DNA of 64,000 nt. Source: JAATFS01 sp037145635 (GTDB lineage: Bacteria; Pseudomonadota; Gammaproteobacteria; Xanthomonadales; Xanthomonadaceae). Position numbers and translations under genes: made by a program. Below are positions 21,601-30,689 of the stretch, piece after piece. Location: contig JBBCXB010000001.1 of assembly GCA_037145635.1 (NCBI GenBank), positions 806,001-870,000 on the forward strand, in the 5' to 3' direction. Within the stretch, counting starts at the first letter, position 1; each line of letters opens with the position of its first letter. The notes under the pieces were generated by a model. It worked only from the letters and a program-made list of their open reading frames with translations. It made no database searches and was not told the DNA's origin.

Positions 21601-22371
21601 TTCGATCTGCGCAGCATGACCGCCGATCCCACGTCCACCCGCACCCTGGCCACGGTGACCACGCCGATGTTCGTCGCCAAGGACGACGCCGACAACCGCC
21701 AGCCGATCATCGGAGGCCTGCAGGTAGCTGCGGGCTCGGGCGGTGGCGTGATGGTGTACTTCGGTACCGGTGCCTTCTCCTTCAAGAGCGATGCCGCCGA
21801 CAAGACCCAGCAGACCCTCTACGGCGTTCTCGACCGCGCGAGCGCCGCGGTGACCACCGCCCTGTCGCGCGCCGATCTGATGCAACAGAAAATCACGGGT
21901 ACCCAGGACGGTGCCCGCACCACCACGGCCCTGGCCCTGGCGGCCGGCAAGCTCGGCTGGTACCTCGACCTGACCGATACCGGCGAACGCTTCGTCGGCA
22001 ACCCGGAGATCGAGAACGGGATCGTCTTCTTCCCCACCTTCCAGCCCAATACCACGGACAGCTGTGGGACCGGAGGCACCAACTGGCTGTACGGCCTGAA
22101 CTCGCTCACCGGCGGCGCGGCGTTGTCGAATGTGCGGGTGGGCAGCCTGGACGGGAAGAGCTACGCTACCGGTACCGGCGCGGTAGCCCTCGCGACCGCC
22201 GGCTCGGCACCGGTGAAGGACGTGGCGGTCGCATCCACCGCCCGCCTGTTCTCAGCTGACCCGGAGTCCGATCCCGGCTCCAAGTGCTCGATGGTGATCC
22301 AGGCTTCGGGGGCGAGCCCGTTGTACATGCCACGCGCGTGCGGGCGACAATCATGGCGACAGATTCGATGA
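18661..22371 (+). CDS. pilY1: Type IV pilus tip adhesin PilY1
   Basis: A 1236-residue protein with an N-terminal signal/transmembrane helix (residues about 7-28), a von Willebrand A-like part starting with a MIDAS motif (DDSGSMS, Asp57-Ser63) and continuing to MLFTDGYSNGG near residue 415, and a C-terminal PilY1 beta-propeller (about 640-1200; SNMVYVGANDGMLHAFN). In other species PilY1 sits at the pilus tip and controls extension, adhesion and surface sensing. The C-terminal calcium-loop region reads LDTQARDGYAD (Asp963, Asp967), where two of the usual ligands look replaced. The stop overlaps the pilE start. Confidence 0.94.
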   Translation: MSLSHRAKLSAFALLTVLGFSGYYLYDAFSTQGVGDLAQAPLNIESQVTPSFIMAVDDSGSMSFHNQFPASDGYACWQNGGSASTSSFFSSVGVLRTSGTVCIYSYSYTGPRIGTGYYGIPPVDNYGFARSPDFNPAYFNPGITYEPWLDATGKAYNATTSNPDGNASVTATLIDPRDDDTINLASQLEDANSRSRFQAYTNMFLPAGTRYRLTDNSNSCGGLSGGGWQTVGSNGQTLTSSCAIYVGYWPATFYLRSSTVPAGYGSVERTEIANACGSGCSLWRYRIQSKDTAALQNFANWYSYYGNRNRAMIAGMTRSMSEVSNMYVSYFTINGYGSWDEPISKSGERLPMRDMSSGTDRASLYSSMISLPASGGTPNRQAVNAAGLQFTRSDSGAPIKLECQKNAVMLFTDGYSNGGSVSVGNVDGGMGVPFADGNSNTMADIATRYYLNTSSGNSPLRSDLAKGKVPVPSACPSSDPSVDCQTNLHINFYGVTLGGRGNLYDPDTEQNAYTDSSVYNNWPSSQDNNRSTVDDIWHAATNTRGEFINARTPAEIVEAMRRILASVGAGQTPSGSIALTGSRIGAGSLTVVPFYESTNNSTDWYGKLTAQTVSRDTSNVLTYSTLWEASNKLPQASARSIYYGTASGMSLFNAGNVSLDNLCSNTTNSMSRCTASRITSELKVNLAQAIAYLRGDPSLEGNKDTPLRTRTTRLGDIVNSTPVISAPTDDYGFRSLYDASTQKYDAAGYAAYLKTKASRSNMVYVGANDGMLHAFNGTTGVEQFAYIPQTVLGHMGNLLFPYRAEDKDDQDFQHRYYVDGPVTVSDVAYSSSSWATVLVGTPGAGGKGAFALDVTTPTSFSRLWEINDRNSDSAIASNIGNVLGKPVIVPVRNTSGVVSWKAIFGNGYGSTNGKAVLFVVDVKSGKVTLLPAAETGVAGSNGLGNVVVLDRWGGSKLDTQARDGYADTVYAADQKGAVWKFDLRSMTADPTSTRTLATVTTPMFVAKDDADNRQPIIGGLQVAAGSGGGVMVYFGTGAFSFKSDAADKTQQTLYGVLDRASAAVTTALSRADLMQQKITGTQDGARTTTALALAAGKLGWYLDLTDTGERFVGNPEIENGIVFFPTFQPNTTDSCGTGGTNWLYGLNSLTGGAALSNVRVGSLDGKSYATGTGAVALATAGSAPVKDVAVASTARLFSADPESDPGSKCSMVIQASGASPLYMPRACGRQSWRQIR

Positions 22372-22808
22372 AGCTGCTTATGAACCCGAGGAGGCGCGCC
22401 GGCCTGCGTCACATGGCCGCCGGTTTCACCCTGATCGAACTGATGATCGTGGTCGCGATCGTCGCGATCCTGGCGGCGATCGCGTACCCGTCCTACCAGG
22501 AGTACGTGCTGAAGTCCCGGCGCGCGCAGGCCAAGTCGGACTTGGTCGAGTATGCGCAGCTGGCAGAGCGCTCGCATACGGTCAACAACTCGTACACCAG
22601 CTTCGTCCTGTCGGACGCGCAGTCGCGCTCGCCGCGTGAACAGGGCGCCACGGTGCAATATGCGATCCGGCTGGCCACGGCGCAGTCCACCTTCACCCTG
22701 ACGGCCACGCCGCAGGGCGCGCAGACCAAGGACAAGTGCGGCACGCTGACCCTGAACCAGGCCGGCACCAAGACCAGCAGCGGCGCGGCGGTCGCGCAAT
22801 GCTGGTAG
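22368..22808 (+). CDS. pilE: Type IV minor pilin PilE
   Basis: A 146-residue pilin with a clear prepilin peptidase site (AAG|FTLIELMIVVAIVAILAAIAYPSYQEYV), and C-terminal disulfide cysteines (KDKCGTL ... AQCW). The position at the end of the pilY1 operon identifies it as the PilE-type minor pilin, not the major pilin PilA. I chose the ATG that overlaps the pilY1 stop (ATGA); another in-frame ATG lies five codons earlier. Confidence 0.9.
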   Translation: MKLLMNPRRRAGLRHMAAGFTLIELMIVVAIVAILAAIAYPSYQEYVLKSRRAQAKSDLVEYAQLAERSHTVNNSYTSFVLSDAQSRSPREQGATVQYAIRLATAQSTFTLTATPQGAQTKDKCGTLTLNQAGTKTSSGAAVAQCW

Positions 22809-22873
22809 ACCATCGTCTGCGGTAGGCGCACGCAACCCGCCGCAGCGAAGCCGAAAATTTTTCGCGCGAGGGC

Positions 22874-22903
22874 TTGATCAAGTCGCCAGATGCTCGTTAC
22901 AAT
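22874..22903 (+). promoter_or_regulatory. Probable sigma-70 promoter of tRNA-Asn
   Basis: TTGATC (-35) and TACAAT (-10) are separated by 18 bases; the -10 ends ten bases before the tRNA, which fits a very short leader. The same TACAAT hexamer type occurs before other genes in this window. Confidence 0.7.
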
Positions 22904-22912
22904 GCGCGCCCC

Positions 22913-22989
22913 GCCCGAATAGCTCAGCCGGTTAGAGCACTTGACTGTTAATCAGGGGGTCGTTGGTTCGAGTCCAACTTCGGGCGCCA
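22913..22989 (+). tRNA. tRNA-Asn (anticodon GTT)
   Basis: Complete 77-base cloverleaf with encoded CCA. The acceptor stem is GCCCGAA with TTCGGGC, the D arm has AGCTCAGCCGGTTAGAGC, the anticodon loop is CTGTTAA giving GTT, and the T arm is GGTTCGAGTCC. A terminator follows nine bases later. Confidence 0.97.
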
Positions 22990-22997
22990 AACACTGC

Positions 22998-23030
22998 AAG
23001 GGCCGCGAGCGATCGCGGCCCTTTGCTTTG
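22998..23030 (+). terminator. Terminator after tRNA-Asn
   Basis: Perfect 10-bp stem (AGGGCCGCGA with TCGCGGCCCT) on a GCGA tetraloop followed by TTGCTTTG. The T-run is broken but the stem is strong. Confidence 0.85.
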
Positions 23031-23044
23031 TGCAGCCACGCCAA

Positions 23045-23578
23045 TTAGCACGACTGGGTGCCGGGCGTCCGCCTGGAGCGTACGCGCCCCAGGTTGTTGA
23101 CGACCACCTCGCCCAGCAGGCGCTCCTGGTGGCAGACCCTGACGCGCAGGTTGCTGCCGGCGCTGCGGCCATCCGGGAGGAAGCGGATCACGCGGCGGCC
23201 GGTGCTGGACAGCAGCCTCATGGAGGGTCCGACCGGGGCGTTCTCGTGGCGCAGGATGGCGTCCGGGGTCTCCGGCTGGTCGCTTCTGCCCGGATCGCGG
23301 TACATGATCCAGCCGCGGCTCCAGTCGAAGTCGCCGGTGCAGCCGCCTCCTCCGGCCGAGGGACAGACGCTGACGCTCTCGCGGCGGGTGATCGCGGTGG
23401 TGCGTGCGAGCGCGAACTGGGCACTGACCGCGTGCAGCGCGGCACGCGTGCGCTGCGCCTCCAGCGTGCTGCGGAAGGCCGGCAGCGCCACCGCCGTCAG
23501 GGTGGCGACGACCGCCATCACGACGGCCATCTCCACCAGTGTGTAGCCTCGCAGATTCGATTCCTTCATGCGCGCCAT
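23045..23578 (-). CDS. Second GspH/FimT-type pseudopilin, stand-alone
   Basis: A 177-residue minor pilin-like protein with prepilin site G|YTLVEMAVVMAVVATLTAVALPAF near residue 11 and the GspH/FimT globular pattern (FALARTTAITRRESVSVCPSAGG, DWSRGWIMYRD). Tyr replaces the usual Phe at +1, which prepilin peptidases can accept in this family. It is separate from the pilin operon, on the opposite strand, between tRNA-Asn and uvrB. It may be an alternative FimT, which in Xanthomonadales can bind DNA for natural uptake; that role is inference from relatives. Confidence 0.9.
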   Translation of the reverse strand: MARMKESNLRGYTLVEMAVVMAVVATLTAVALPAFRSTLEAQRTRAALHAVSAQFALARTTAITRRESVSVCPSAGGGGCTGDFDWSRGWIMYRDPGRSDQPETPDAILRHENAPVGPSMRLLSSTGRRVIRFLPDGRSAGSNLRVRVCHQERLLGEVVVNNLGRVRSRRTPGTQSC

Positions 23579-23715
23579 CCCTGGGCAGACGCCGAAAGTC
23601 TGGCGAAGGGCCGGGGAGGGGTTGAATGAGAGGGTGGGGTGTTCCCATGTAGGGAATCCCCCCGGCGGTCCGTCAGCCCGGGCTTGCCCTACTGCAACGC
23701 TTCGAGGCCTGCTTC

Positions 23716-25737
<2,022 letters not shown>

Positions 25738-25779
25738 GGCCAGTGGGGCGCGGGGGCAGCCGGATGTTTGCAGCCCCTA

Positions 25780-25808
25780 TTGTGGCGCGCCGATAGCTGG
25801 GCTAGAAT
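25780..25808 (+). promoter_or_regulatory. Probable sigma-70 promoter of tRNA-Val
   Basis: TTGTGG and TAGAAT separated by 17 bases, ending 38 bases before the mature tRNA. Confidence 0.6.
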
Positions 25809-25846
25809 GCGCGCCCTGCAGAGCACATTGCACTGCAGCGAAGACC

Positions 25847-25921
25847 GGGCGGTTAGCTCAGCGGTAGAGCACTACCTTGACATGGTAGGGGTCACAGGTT
25901 CGAACCCTGTACCGCCCACCA
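25847..25921 (+). tRNA. tRNA-Val (anticodon GAC)
   Basis: A 75-base cloverleaf with encoded CCA. Acceptor GGGCGGT pairs with ACCGCCC; anticodon loop TTGACAT gives GAC; T arm GGTTCGAACCC. It marks the left side of the accessory region with the type IV secretion system, but no integrase gene or duplicated tRNA end was found nearby. Confidence 0.97.
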
Positions 25922-25960
25922 CTTCAGTCCCTGATACGCTCAGGGAACAGTGGAAAGACG

Positions 25961-25986
25961 AAAGCCGGCCATGCGCCGGCTTTTTC
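25961..25986 (+). terminator. Terminator after tRNA-Val
   Basis: Nine-base-pair stem (AAAGCCGGC with GCCGGCTTT) with a 5-base loop, followed by a T5 run. It lies 39 bases after the tRNA. The next 180 bases to the following gene hold nothing else I can name. Confidence 0.92.
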
Positions 25987-26165
25987 GTGGGCGAAGGACT
26001 CCGGTCGGACCCCGGCATGCGCGGCGGAGGCCCGGGGTGGCCGGCCCTCTTCATTGCATCCAGAGCGACGCGCCAGCGAGTCGTTCGACCTTCTGGCCCC
26101 GCCGCCGCACGCCCGCTAAAAGCAGGCGACCCGCCGGGCCCGAATCCCCCCGAAAGAGAACCCTC

Positions 26166-26714
26166 ATGACCATTGGATCGAAAGCCTTTCTGCTCCTGTC
26201 TGTATCCCTGCTGGTGTCATCGGGTATCCCGGGCAGCGCGTCGGGGGCGACCTCCTTGAAGAAGCTGGCGATCCCTCCCGTGGACGGCAGGCTTCGCGTC
26301 GTCGACAAGCAGGGCGATCCGATTCCGGGCGCCCTCGTCCGGATCACGCAGCGTGTGGAAGTCGGCACCCGGCGGCTGTGTGTGCAGGTGTCCACCTTCG
26401 GCGCCATGGGGGGCGGCGGGAAGGATTGCGGGAAGTACCGGCTCACCCATCTGTTCAAGGGGGAAATCGGTGGCAATGGCGAACAGGATTTCACCGTTGC
26501 TCATGCCGAGACCCTGATCATCGAGCTGGTCGGTCGATGCGACGGCAAGGCTCAGTTTCCCAGTCGAAAGTACGCCACCAGGTTCGTTCCCTGGAAGGAA
26601 TTCCTCGCGAATCCGGTGCTCCAGGTCCGCGGGGTGGACGATGGGGATCACTGGGGCGAGGTCGGGTGCATGGATGGGCGGCAACCGTTCGAGAAGTGGG
26701 AGGGGTACTACTGA
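26166..26714 (+). CDS. Secreted protein of unknown function with Ig-like regulatory domain
   Basis: A 182-residue exported protein not recognised as a named family. A signal peptide (LLLSVSLLVSSGIPGSASG) ends near residue 28. The next 25 residues (DGRLRVVDKQGDPIPGALVRI) look like the first strands of a carboxypeptidase regulatory/Cna-B-type beta sandwich. Four later cysteines (LCVQV, KDCGKY, GRCDGK, VGCMDG) could form two disulfides in the periplasm. It lies between tRNA-Val and the T4SS genes, so it may belong to that accessory region, for instance as a cell-envelope or immunity-like protein; this is only a guess from position. Confidence 0.7.
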   Translation: MTIGSKAFLLLSVSLLVSSGIPGSASGATSLKKLAIPPVDGRLRVVDKQGDPIPGALVRITQRVEVGTRRLCVQVSTFGAMGGGGKDCGKYRLTHLFKGEIGGNGEQDFTVAHAETLIIELVGRCDGKAQFPSRKYATRFVPWKEFLANPVLQVRGVDDGDHWGEVGCMDGRQPFEKWEGYY

Positions 26715-26789
26715 GGTGACGCGCCGCAGGTCGAGCGACCCCCGGCCGAACGTGGTTCCGCCGGCGGATGTCGGCAGGCTGGCGCTTTC

Positions 26790-26824
26790 TCGATCCGCTG
26801 CCATGATTTAGCATCGCGGATCGA
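26790..26824. repeat. Inverted repeat upstream of the small gene before virD4
   Basis: A perfect 9-bp inverted repeat (TCGATCCGC with GCGGATCGA) around a 17-base spacer, ending 16 bases before the ATG. It may form an mRNA hairpin near the ribosome site or be a protein-binding site. Confidence 0.45.
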
Positions 26825-26840
26825 ACAGCGGGAGGCGGGA

Positions 26841-27092
26841 ATGGACGAGTACCAGCACACCGTGCTGACGCGGGGGCGCTACCGGTTGATGGCGTTGACG
26901 CACGAGACGCAGTACGACCCGGCCGGGGTGATCGGCTATACCGTCGTCACCGATTCCGGTGCCCGCCTCACCCCGGATCTTTCCATGGACGACGCGCGGG
27001 TGTGGATGGACGCGCTGGTGGAAGCGGAGAACGGGGGCAGGGCGATCGCGGCGCCGGATGCGGCGGACCTGCGGGCCGGCAAGCGCCGCTGA
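26841..27092 (+). CDS. Small hypothetical protein upstream of virD4
   Basis: An 83-residue soluble protein of unknown function, with no signal peptide or membrane helix. It has a compact beta-rich start (YQHTVLTRGRYRLMALTHE) and an acidic-helix end. A GGGAGG ribosome site precedes the ATG. It ends 36 bases before virD4 and is therefore probably co-transcribed with it. It is not recognised as a standard VirB/VirD component. Confidence 0.7.
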   Translation: MDEYQHTVLTRGRYRLMALTHETQYDPAGVIGYTVVTDSGARLTPDLSMDDARVWMDALVEAENGGRAIAAPDAADLRAGKRR

Positions 27093-27128
27093 AGTTTTTT
27101 TGAAGCAGTTCTGTCAGGGAGGGACGGC

Positions 27129-28796
27129 ATGTCCAAGCTCAAGATCGTTTCCATCGCCACGCTGATCGCGCTGGCGGCCGCCTACCTGTTGTCCGGCTAT
27201 CTGACGCTGCGGTTGCTGCGGCTGGATACCGGGCTGTTCTCCTGGGACACCTACTACCGCTATGTGGCCGCGCTCGGCCAGCCGCAGGTCGCTCCGTTCG
27301 TGGGCAAGATCAAGATGGCCGGCTACCTGGGCGGCGGTCTGGTCGGCCTGGTCTATCTGCTCGTGCTGTACCTGGTCTTCAAGCCCAGGAAACAGGCGCT
27401 GCACGGCGATGCGCGCTTCGCCAATGGCGGCGACCTGGCTAGGAACGGTCTGTTCAAGCCCAGCGCCAACGGCATCGTGGTCGGCAAGTTCAACGGCAAG
27501 CTGGTGCGGCTGAGCGGGCAGCAGTTCGTGATCCTGGCCGCGCCGACCCGCTCGGGCAAGGGCGTGGGCATCGTGATTCCCAACTTGCTGGAGTACCAGG
27601 AATCGGTGGTGGTGCTGGACATCAAGCAGGAGAACTTCGACCTGACCAGCGGCTGGCGCGCCAGCCAGGGGCAGGAGGTGTTCCTGTTCAACCCGTTCGC
27701 GGAGGACCGGCGCACCCATCGCTGGAATCCGTTGAGCTATGTCTCCACCGATCCCGCGTTCCGCGTCTCCGACCTCATGAGCATCGCCGCCATGCTCTAC
27801 CCGGACGGTTCGGACGACCAGAAGTTCTGGGTCAGCCAGGCGCGCAACGCGTTCATGGCCTTCGCGCTCTACCTGTTCGAAAACTGGGACGACGAGCAGA
27901 GCCTCGGTTTCCCGGGCGGCGCCGGCGCGCCGACGCTGGGTGGGGTCTATCGGCTTTCCTCCGGCGACGGCTCCGACCTGAAGAAGTACCTCAAGTCGCT
28001 GTCCGAGCGGAAGTTCCTGAGCGGCAATGCGCGCTCGGCGTTCGCGAACCTGCTGTCGCAGGCCGAGGAGACCTTCGCTTCGATCATGGGTACGCTGAAG
28101 GAGCCGCTCAACGCCTGGATCAATCCGGTGCTCGACGCCGCCACCAGTGGCGACGATTTCCTGCTGACCGACCTGCGCAGGAAGAAGATGACGGTCTACA
28201 TCGGCATCCAGCCCAACAAGCTGGCCGAGAGCCGCCTGATCATCAACCTGCTCTTCAGCCAGATCATCAACCTCAACACCAAGGAACTGCCCAAGTCCAA
28301 CCCGGACCTCAAGTACCAGTGCCTGCTGCTGATGGACGAGTTCACCTCGATCGGCAAGGTCGACATCATCGCCTCGGCCGTCGCCTACATGGCCGGCTAC
28401 AACATCCGCCTGCTGCCCATCATCCAGAGCATGGCGCAGCTGGATGCGACCTACGGGCGCGATGTCTCGCGCACCATCATCACGAACCATGCACTGCAGA
28501 TTCTCTACGCTCCGCGCGAGCAGCAGGATGCCAACGACTACTCGGAGATGCTGGGCTACACCACCGTCCGCAAGCAGAACGTGACGCGCGGGCGCGAGGT
28601 GACACGCAGCGTGACCGAGGAGCGCAGGGCGTTGATGCTGCCGCAGGAGTTGAAGGCAATGGGGCCGGGAAAGGAAGTGTTCCTGTACGAGGGGATCTCG
28701 CACCCGGTGAAGTGCGAGAAGATCAGGTACTACGAGGATCGCTACTTCACGACGCGGCTGCTGCCCAAGGTCGATGTGGCCACCCTCTCGATCTAG
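27129..28796 (+). CDS. virD4: Type IV secretion coupling protein VirD4
   Basis: The hexameric inner-membrane ATPase that recruits substrates to the secretion channel. The 555 residues show two N-terminal membrane helices (about 7-32 and 65-90), Walker A (APTRSGKGVG, Lys144), Walker B (LLLMDEFTS, Asp403-Glu404) and a C-terminal ASNMLPIIQS-like region (NIRLLPIIQSMAQLDATYG). A strong AGGGAGGG site precedes the ATG. In Xanthomonas systems VirD4 binds the XVIPCD tail of antibacterial effectors. Here it is the first gene and is separated from virB7 by 434 non-coding bases, so it may have its own transcript. Confidence 0.96.
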   Translation: MSKLKIVSIATLIALAAAYLLSGYLTLRLLRLDTGLFSWDTYYRYVAALGQPQVAPFVGKIKMAGYLGGGLVGLVYLLVLYLVFKPRKQALHGDARFANGGDLARNGLFKPSANGIVVGKFNGKLVRLSGQQFVILAAPTRSGKGVGIVIPNLLEYQESVVVLDIKQENFDLTSGWRASQGQEVFLFNPFAEDRRTHRWNPLSYVSTDPAFRVSDLMSIAAMLYPDGSDDQKFWVSQARNAFMAFALYLFENWDDEQSLGFPGGAGAPTLGGVYRLSSGDGSDLKKYLKSLSERKFLSGNARSAFANLLSQAEETFASIMGTLKEPLNAWINPVLDAATSGDDFLLTDLRRKKMTVYIGIQPNKLAESRLIINLLFSQIINLNTKELPKSNPDLKYQCLLLMDEFTSIGKVDIIASAVAYMAGYNIRLLPIIQSMAQLDATYGRDVSRTIITNHALQILYAPREQQDANDYSEMLGYTTVRKQNVTRGREVTRSVTEERRALMLPQELKAMGPGKEVFLYEGISHPVKCEKIRYYEDRYFTTRLLPKVDVATLSI

Positions 28797-28817
28797 TCAG
28801 CTGTATACGCAGTTGTG

Positions 28818-28831
28818 AGGACAAATGTCCT
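28818..28831. promoter_or_regulatory. Palindrome AGGACA-AA-TGTCCT after virD4
   Basis: A perfect 6-2-6 inverted repeat, extended imperfectly by TTG on the left and CAA on the right. It starts 22 bases past the virD4 stop. It lacks a T-run, so it is more like an operator or short hairpin than a terminator. Confidence 0.4.
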
Positions 28832-28968
28832 GCAAGCGGTGATGGCCTGAAGTTTGATGTGCGTCTCAATATTTCGTTGAGCGGGGTGCGTCAAGCCTTG
28901 ACCCATATGCTGCCATGCGTCACATTGGCGCCCGTTGCAGGCAGGCTTGCCTAACGGCGAACCGCCAA

Positions 28969-28980
28969 GAAAACGTTTTC
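28969..28980. promoter_or_regulatory. Perfect palindrome GAAAACGTTTTC upstream of virB7
   Basis: A 12-base perfect palindrome with the AAACGTTT centre that LacI/GalR-family proteins often bind. It lies about 250 bases upstream of the virB7 start in the A+T-richer gap. Regulator unknown. Confidence 0.45.
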
Positions 28981-29230
28981 ATGAAGTCTGGGGCAGGGAA
29001 GAATTGCGCGGCAGGGATGCAGTCATGATGCACAGGGAACGGACGCAAGCCTCGATCGAGGCTTTGAACCCGGGTAGTCGTTTGTCATTGGGGCGAAGCG
29101 GTCGTGCCGATCCTGGCAGGCTGCAGCGCGTTATACGGTTGCGATGCCGCTCGTCGGCAACAGGGGGAAAGGTGCTTTCGAGTGCTTGCCCTGCGCGTTT
29201 TTCTTTATTTTTCGCCAGGGAGATGAAAGC

Positions 29231-29656
29231 GTGAGGCAAACGCGTCTACTTGCTATAGCAATCGTCGCCGTCCTGTCCGGATGCGGCACCTCGCCCCCCA
29301 AGGATTTCGGCGGCCGCTGGAAGCCCGTGAACCGTTTCGCGGAAGCGCCGACCGAGATCCCGCTGTATTCCTCGTATGTCTTCCAGGCCTCTCCTACGGA
29401 CGGCACGCTGAAGCAGATGCTGACGCGCTGGGCCAAGGACACGGGCCTGTCGCTGGACTACCGGGTCTCCTCTGACTACACCCTCTACGGCAAGGTGGCC
29501 AGCCTCAACACCACTGATGCGCAGCAGGCTGCCTCCGAAGTGACGGCCGCGTATGCCTCGCAGGGCGTGCAGGTGTCGGTGCAGGGAAACAGCCTGATCG
29601 TCACGCCCGCGGCCGTGGTCGCGCCGCAGAAGCCTGGCAGTCGCAGAGGCTCTTGA
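29231..29656 (+). CDS. virB7: VirB7 lipoprotein with C-terminal N0-like domain
   Basis: A 141-residue outer-membrane lipoprotein of the T4SS core complex. The start is GTG (VRQTRLLAIAIVAVLSGCG), preceded by AGGGAG; the lipobox is LSGC with the lipidated Cys near residue 17. Residues about 50-130 (VFQASPTDGTLKQMLTRWAKD to GNSLIVTPAA) form an N0/secretin-like domain. Classical VirB7 proteins, such as that of Agrobacterium, have only about 40-60 residues and lack it; this extra domain marks the Xanthomonadales bacteria-killing class, where it forms an outer ring. First gene of the virB operon. Confidence 0.92.
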   Translation: MRQTRLLAIAIVAVLSGCGTSPPKDFGGRWKPVNRFAEAPTEIPLYSSYVFQASPTDGTLKQMLTRWAKDTGLSLDYRVSSDYTLYGKVASLNTTDAQQAASEVTAAYASQGVQVSVQGNSLIVTPAAVVAPQKPGSRRGS

Positions 29657-29783
29657 CGGTTGGCGGTCCCCGGTCCGCTGCTGGACCGGCTCGAATCGAT
29701 TCGCTTTCACTGCGTCGCCGGTCTTAGCCTGCAAGCCAATTCCAGCGACTCGTCCGCCCGATGATCTACCGGACAGATAACGC

Positions 29784-30689
29784 ATGCTACGCAAGAACAA
29801 GAACGTCACCGAGAACGTCGAGAAGGCCGTTTCCCAGGCGGTCGGCTACGAGGTGACCATCGCCGACCTCGCACGCCGCAGCGAGCGCCGCGCCTGGTGG
29901 GTGGCGGGCACCTCGGTGGTGATCTCGCTGATCCTGACGGGGGGCTATTTCTACATGCTCCCCCTCAAGGAAAAAGTGCCCTATCTGGTGATGGCCGATC
30001 CCTACACCGGCAACGTCGCGGCCAGCCGGCTGGTGCCTGACGTGATGGACAAGCAACTCACCGCCAACGAGGCGATCAACCGGTCCAACGTGCACCGCTT
30101 CGTCATGGCGCGCGAGTCCTGGGACTCGGATCGTCGGTTCGGCGATTGGCGGCTGCCCTACCTGATGAGCACCGGTGCGGTGACCGCCGAACTGCGCGCG
30201 CAGGCACAGACCAGCAATCCCGGCAATCCTGTCAATCTCTACGGCAAGCAGACCGCCATCCGCGTACGCATCCTCAGCACCGTGCTGAGCCGCAAGCCGG
30301 GCGGCGGCTACAGCGGCGCGACGGTGCGCTTCCAGCGCTCGCTGTTCGACAAGTCCAGTGGCGGCACGCGCTTACTCGACAACAAGCTGGCGACGCTGGA
30401 GTTCGAGTACAACCGCAACCTGAAGCTGGACGATGCCGACCGCGTGCAGAACCCGCTGGGCTTCCAGGTCAAGAGCTATCGCGTGGACAACGACGCCGCG
30501 GCGCTTCCGCCGGCGGAAAACCCGGTCGCCCCGTCGCCGGCCGCTGCGTCACCGGCCTACATGCAGGGCGTTCCAGCCGACCCTGGCGCCGATCCCGACG
30601 CGGGCGCGGAGGTGATGGTGCCCGCCGTCGGCGCAACGCAGGGAAGCACCTACATTCCTCCGACTTCCAATGGAGCTGTTGCACAATGA
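29784..30689 (+). CDS. virB8: VirB8 inner-membrane assembly protein
   Basis: A 301-residue bitopic protein. One membrane helix (about residues 37-58) is followed by the NTF2-like periplasmic domain (NRSNVHRFVMARESWD, RVRILSTVLSRKPGGG, ATLEFEYNRNLKLDDADRVQNPLGFQVKSYRVD). The C-terminal 70 residues are Pro/Ala rich and likely disordered. Links the inner membrane complex to the channel stalk. It follows virB7 by 127 bases and overlaps virB9 by ATGA. Confidence 0.95.
   Translation: MLRKNKNVTENVEKAVSQAVGYEVTIADLARRSERRAWWVAGTSVVISLILTGGYFYMLPLKEKVPYLVMADPYTGNVAASRLVPDVMDKQLTANEAINRSNVHRFVMARESWDSDRRFGDWRLPYLMSTGAVTAELRAQAQTSNPGNPVNLYGKQTAIRVRILSTVLSRKPGGGYSGATVRFQRSLFDKSSGGTRLLDNKLATLEFEYNRNLKLDDADRVQNPLGFQVKSYRVDNDAAALPPAENPVAPSPAAASPAYMQGVPADPGADPDAGAEVMVPAVGATQGSTYIPPTSNGAVAQ

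Larger units (their letters stand above)
28797..29230. other. Regulatory gap between virD4 and virB7
   Basis: This 434-base stretch is visibly richer in A+T than the flanks and holds no gene I can support; short open frames here lack a good start or family features. It contains two clear palindromes (28818-28831 and 28969-28980), both operator-like, and should carry the promoter of the virB7-virB6 operon. Confidence 0.65.

Noticed and set aside
25847..25921. tRNA-Val as attachment site of an integrated island
   Set aside because: I found no integrase gene and no second copy of the tRNA 3' end in the window.
28935..29234. Possible small gene between virD4 and virB7
   Set aside because: No good start codon or ribosome site, and it overlaps the virB7 start region; the translation has no recognisable feature.
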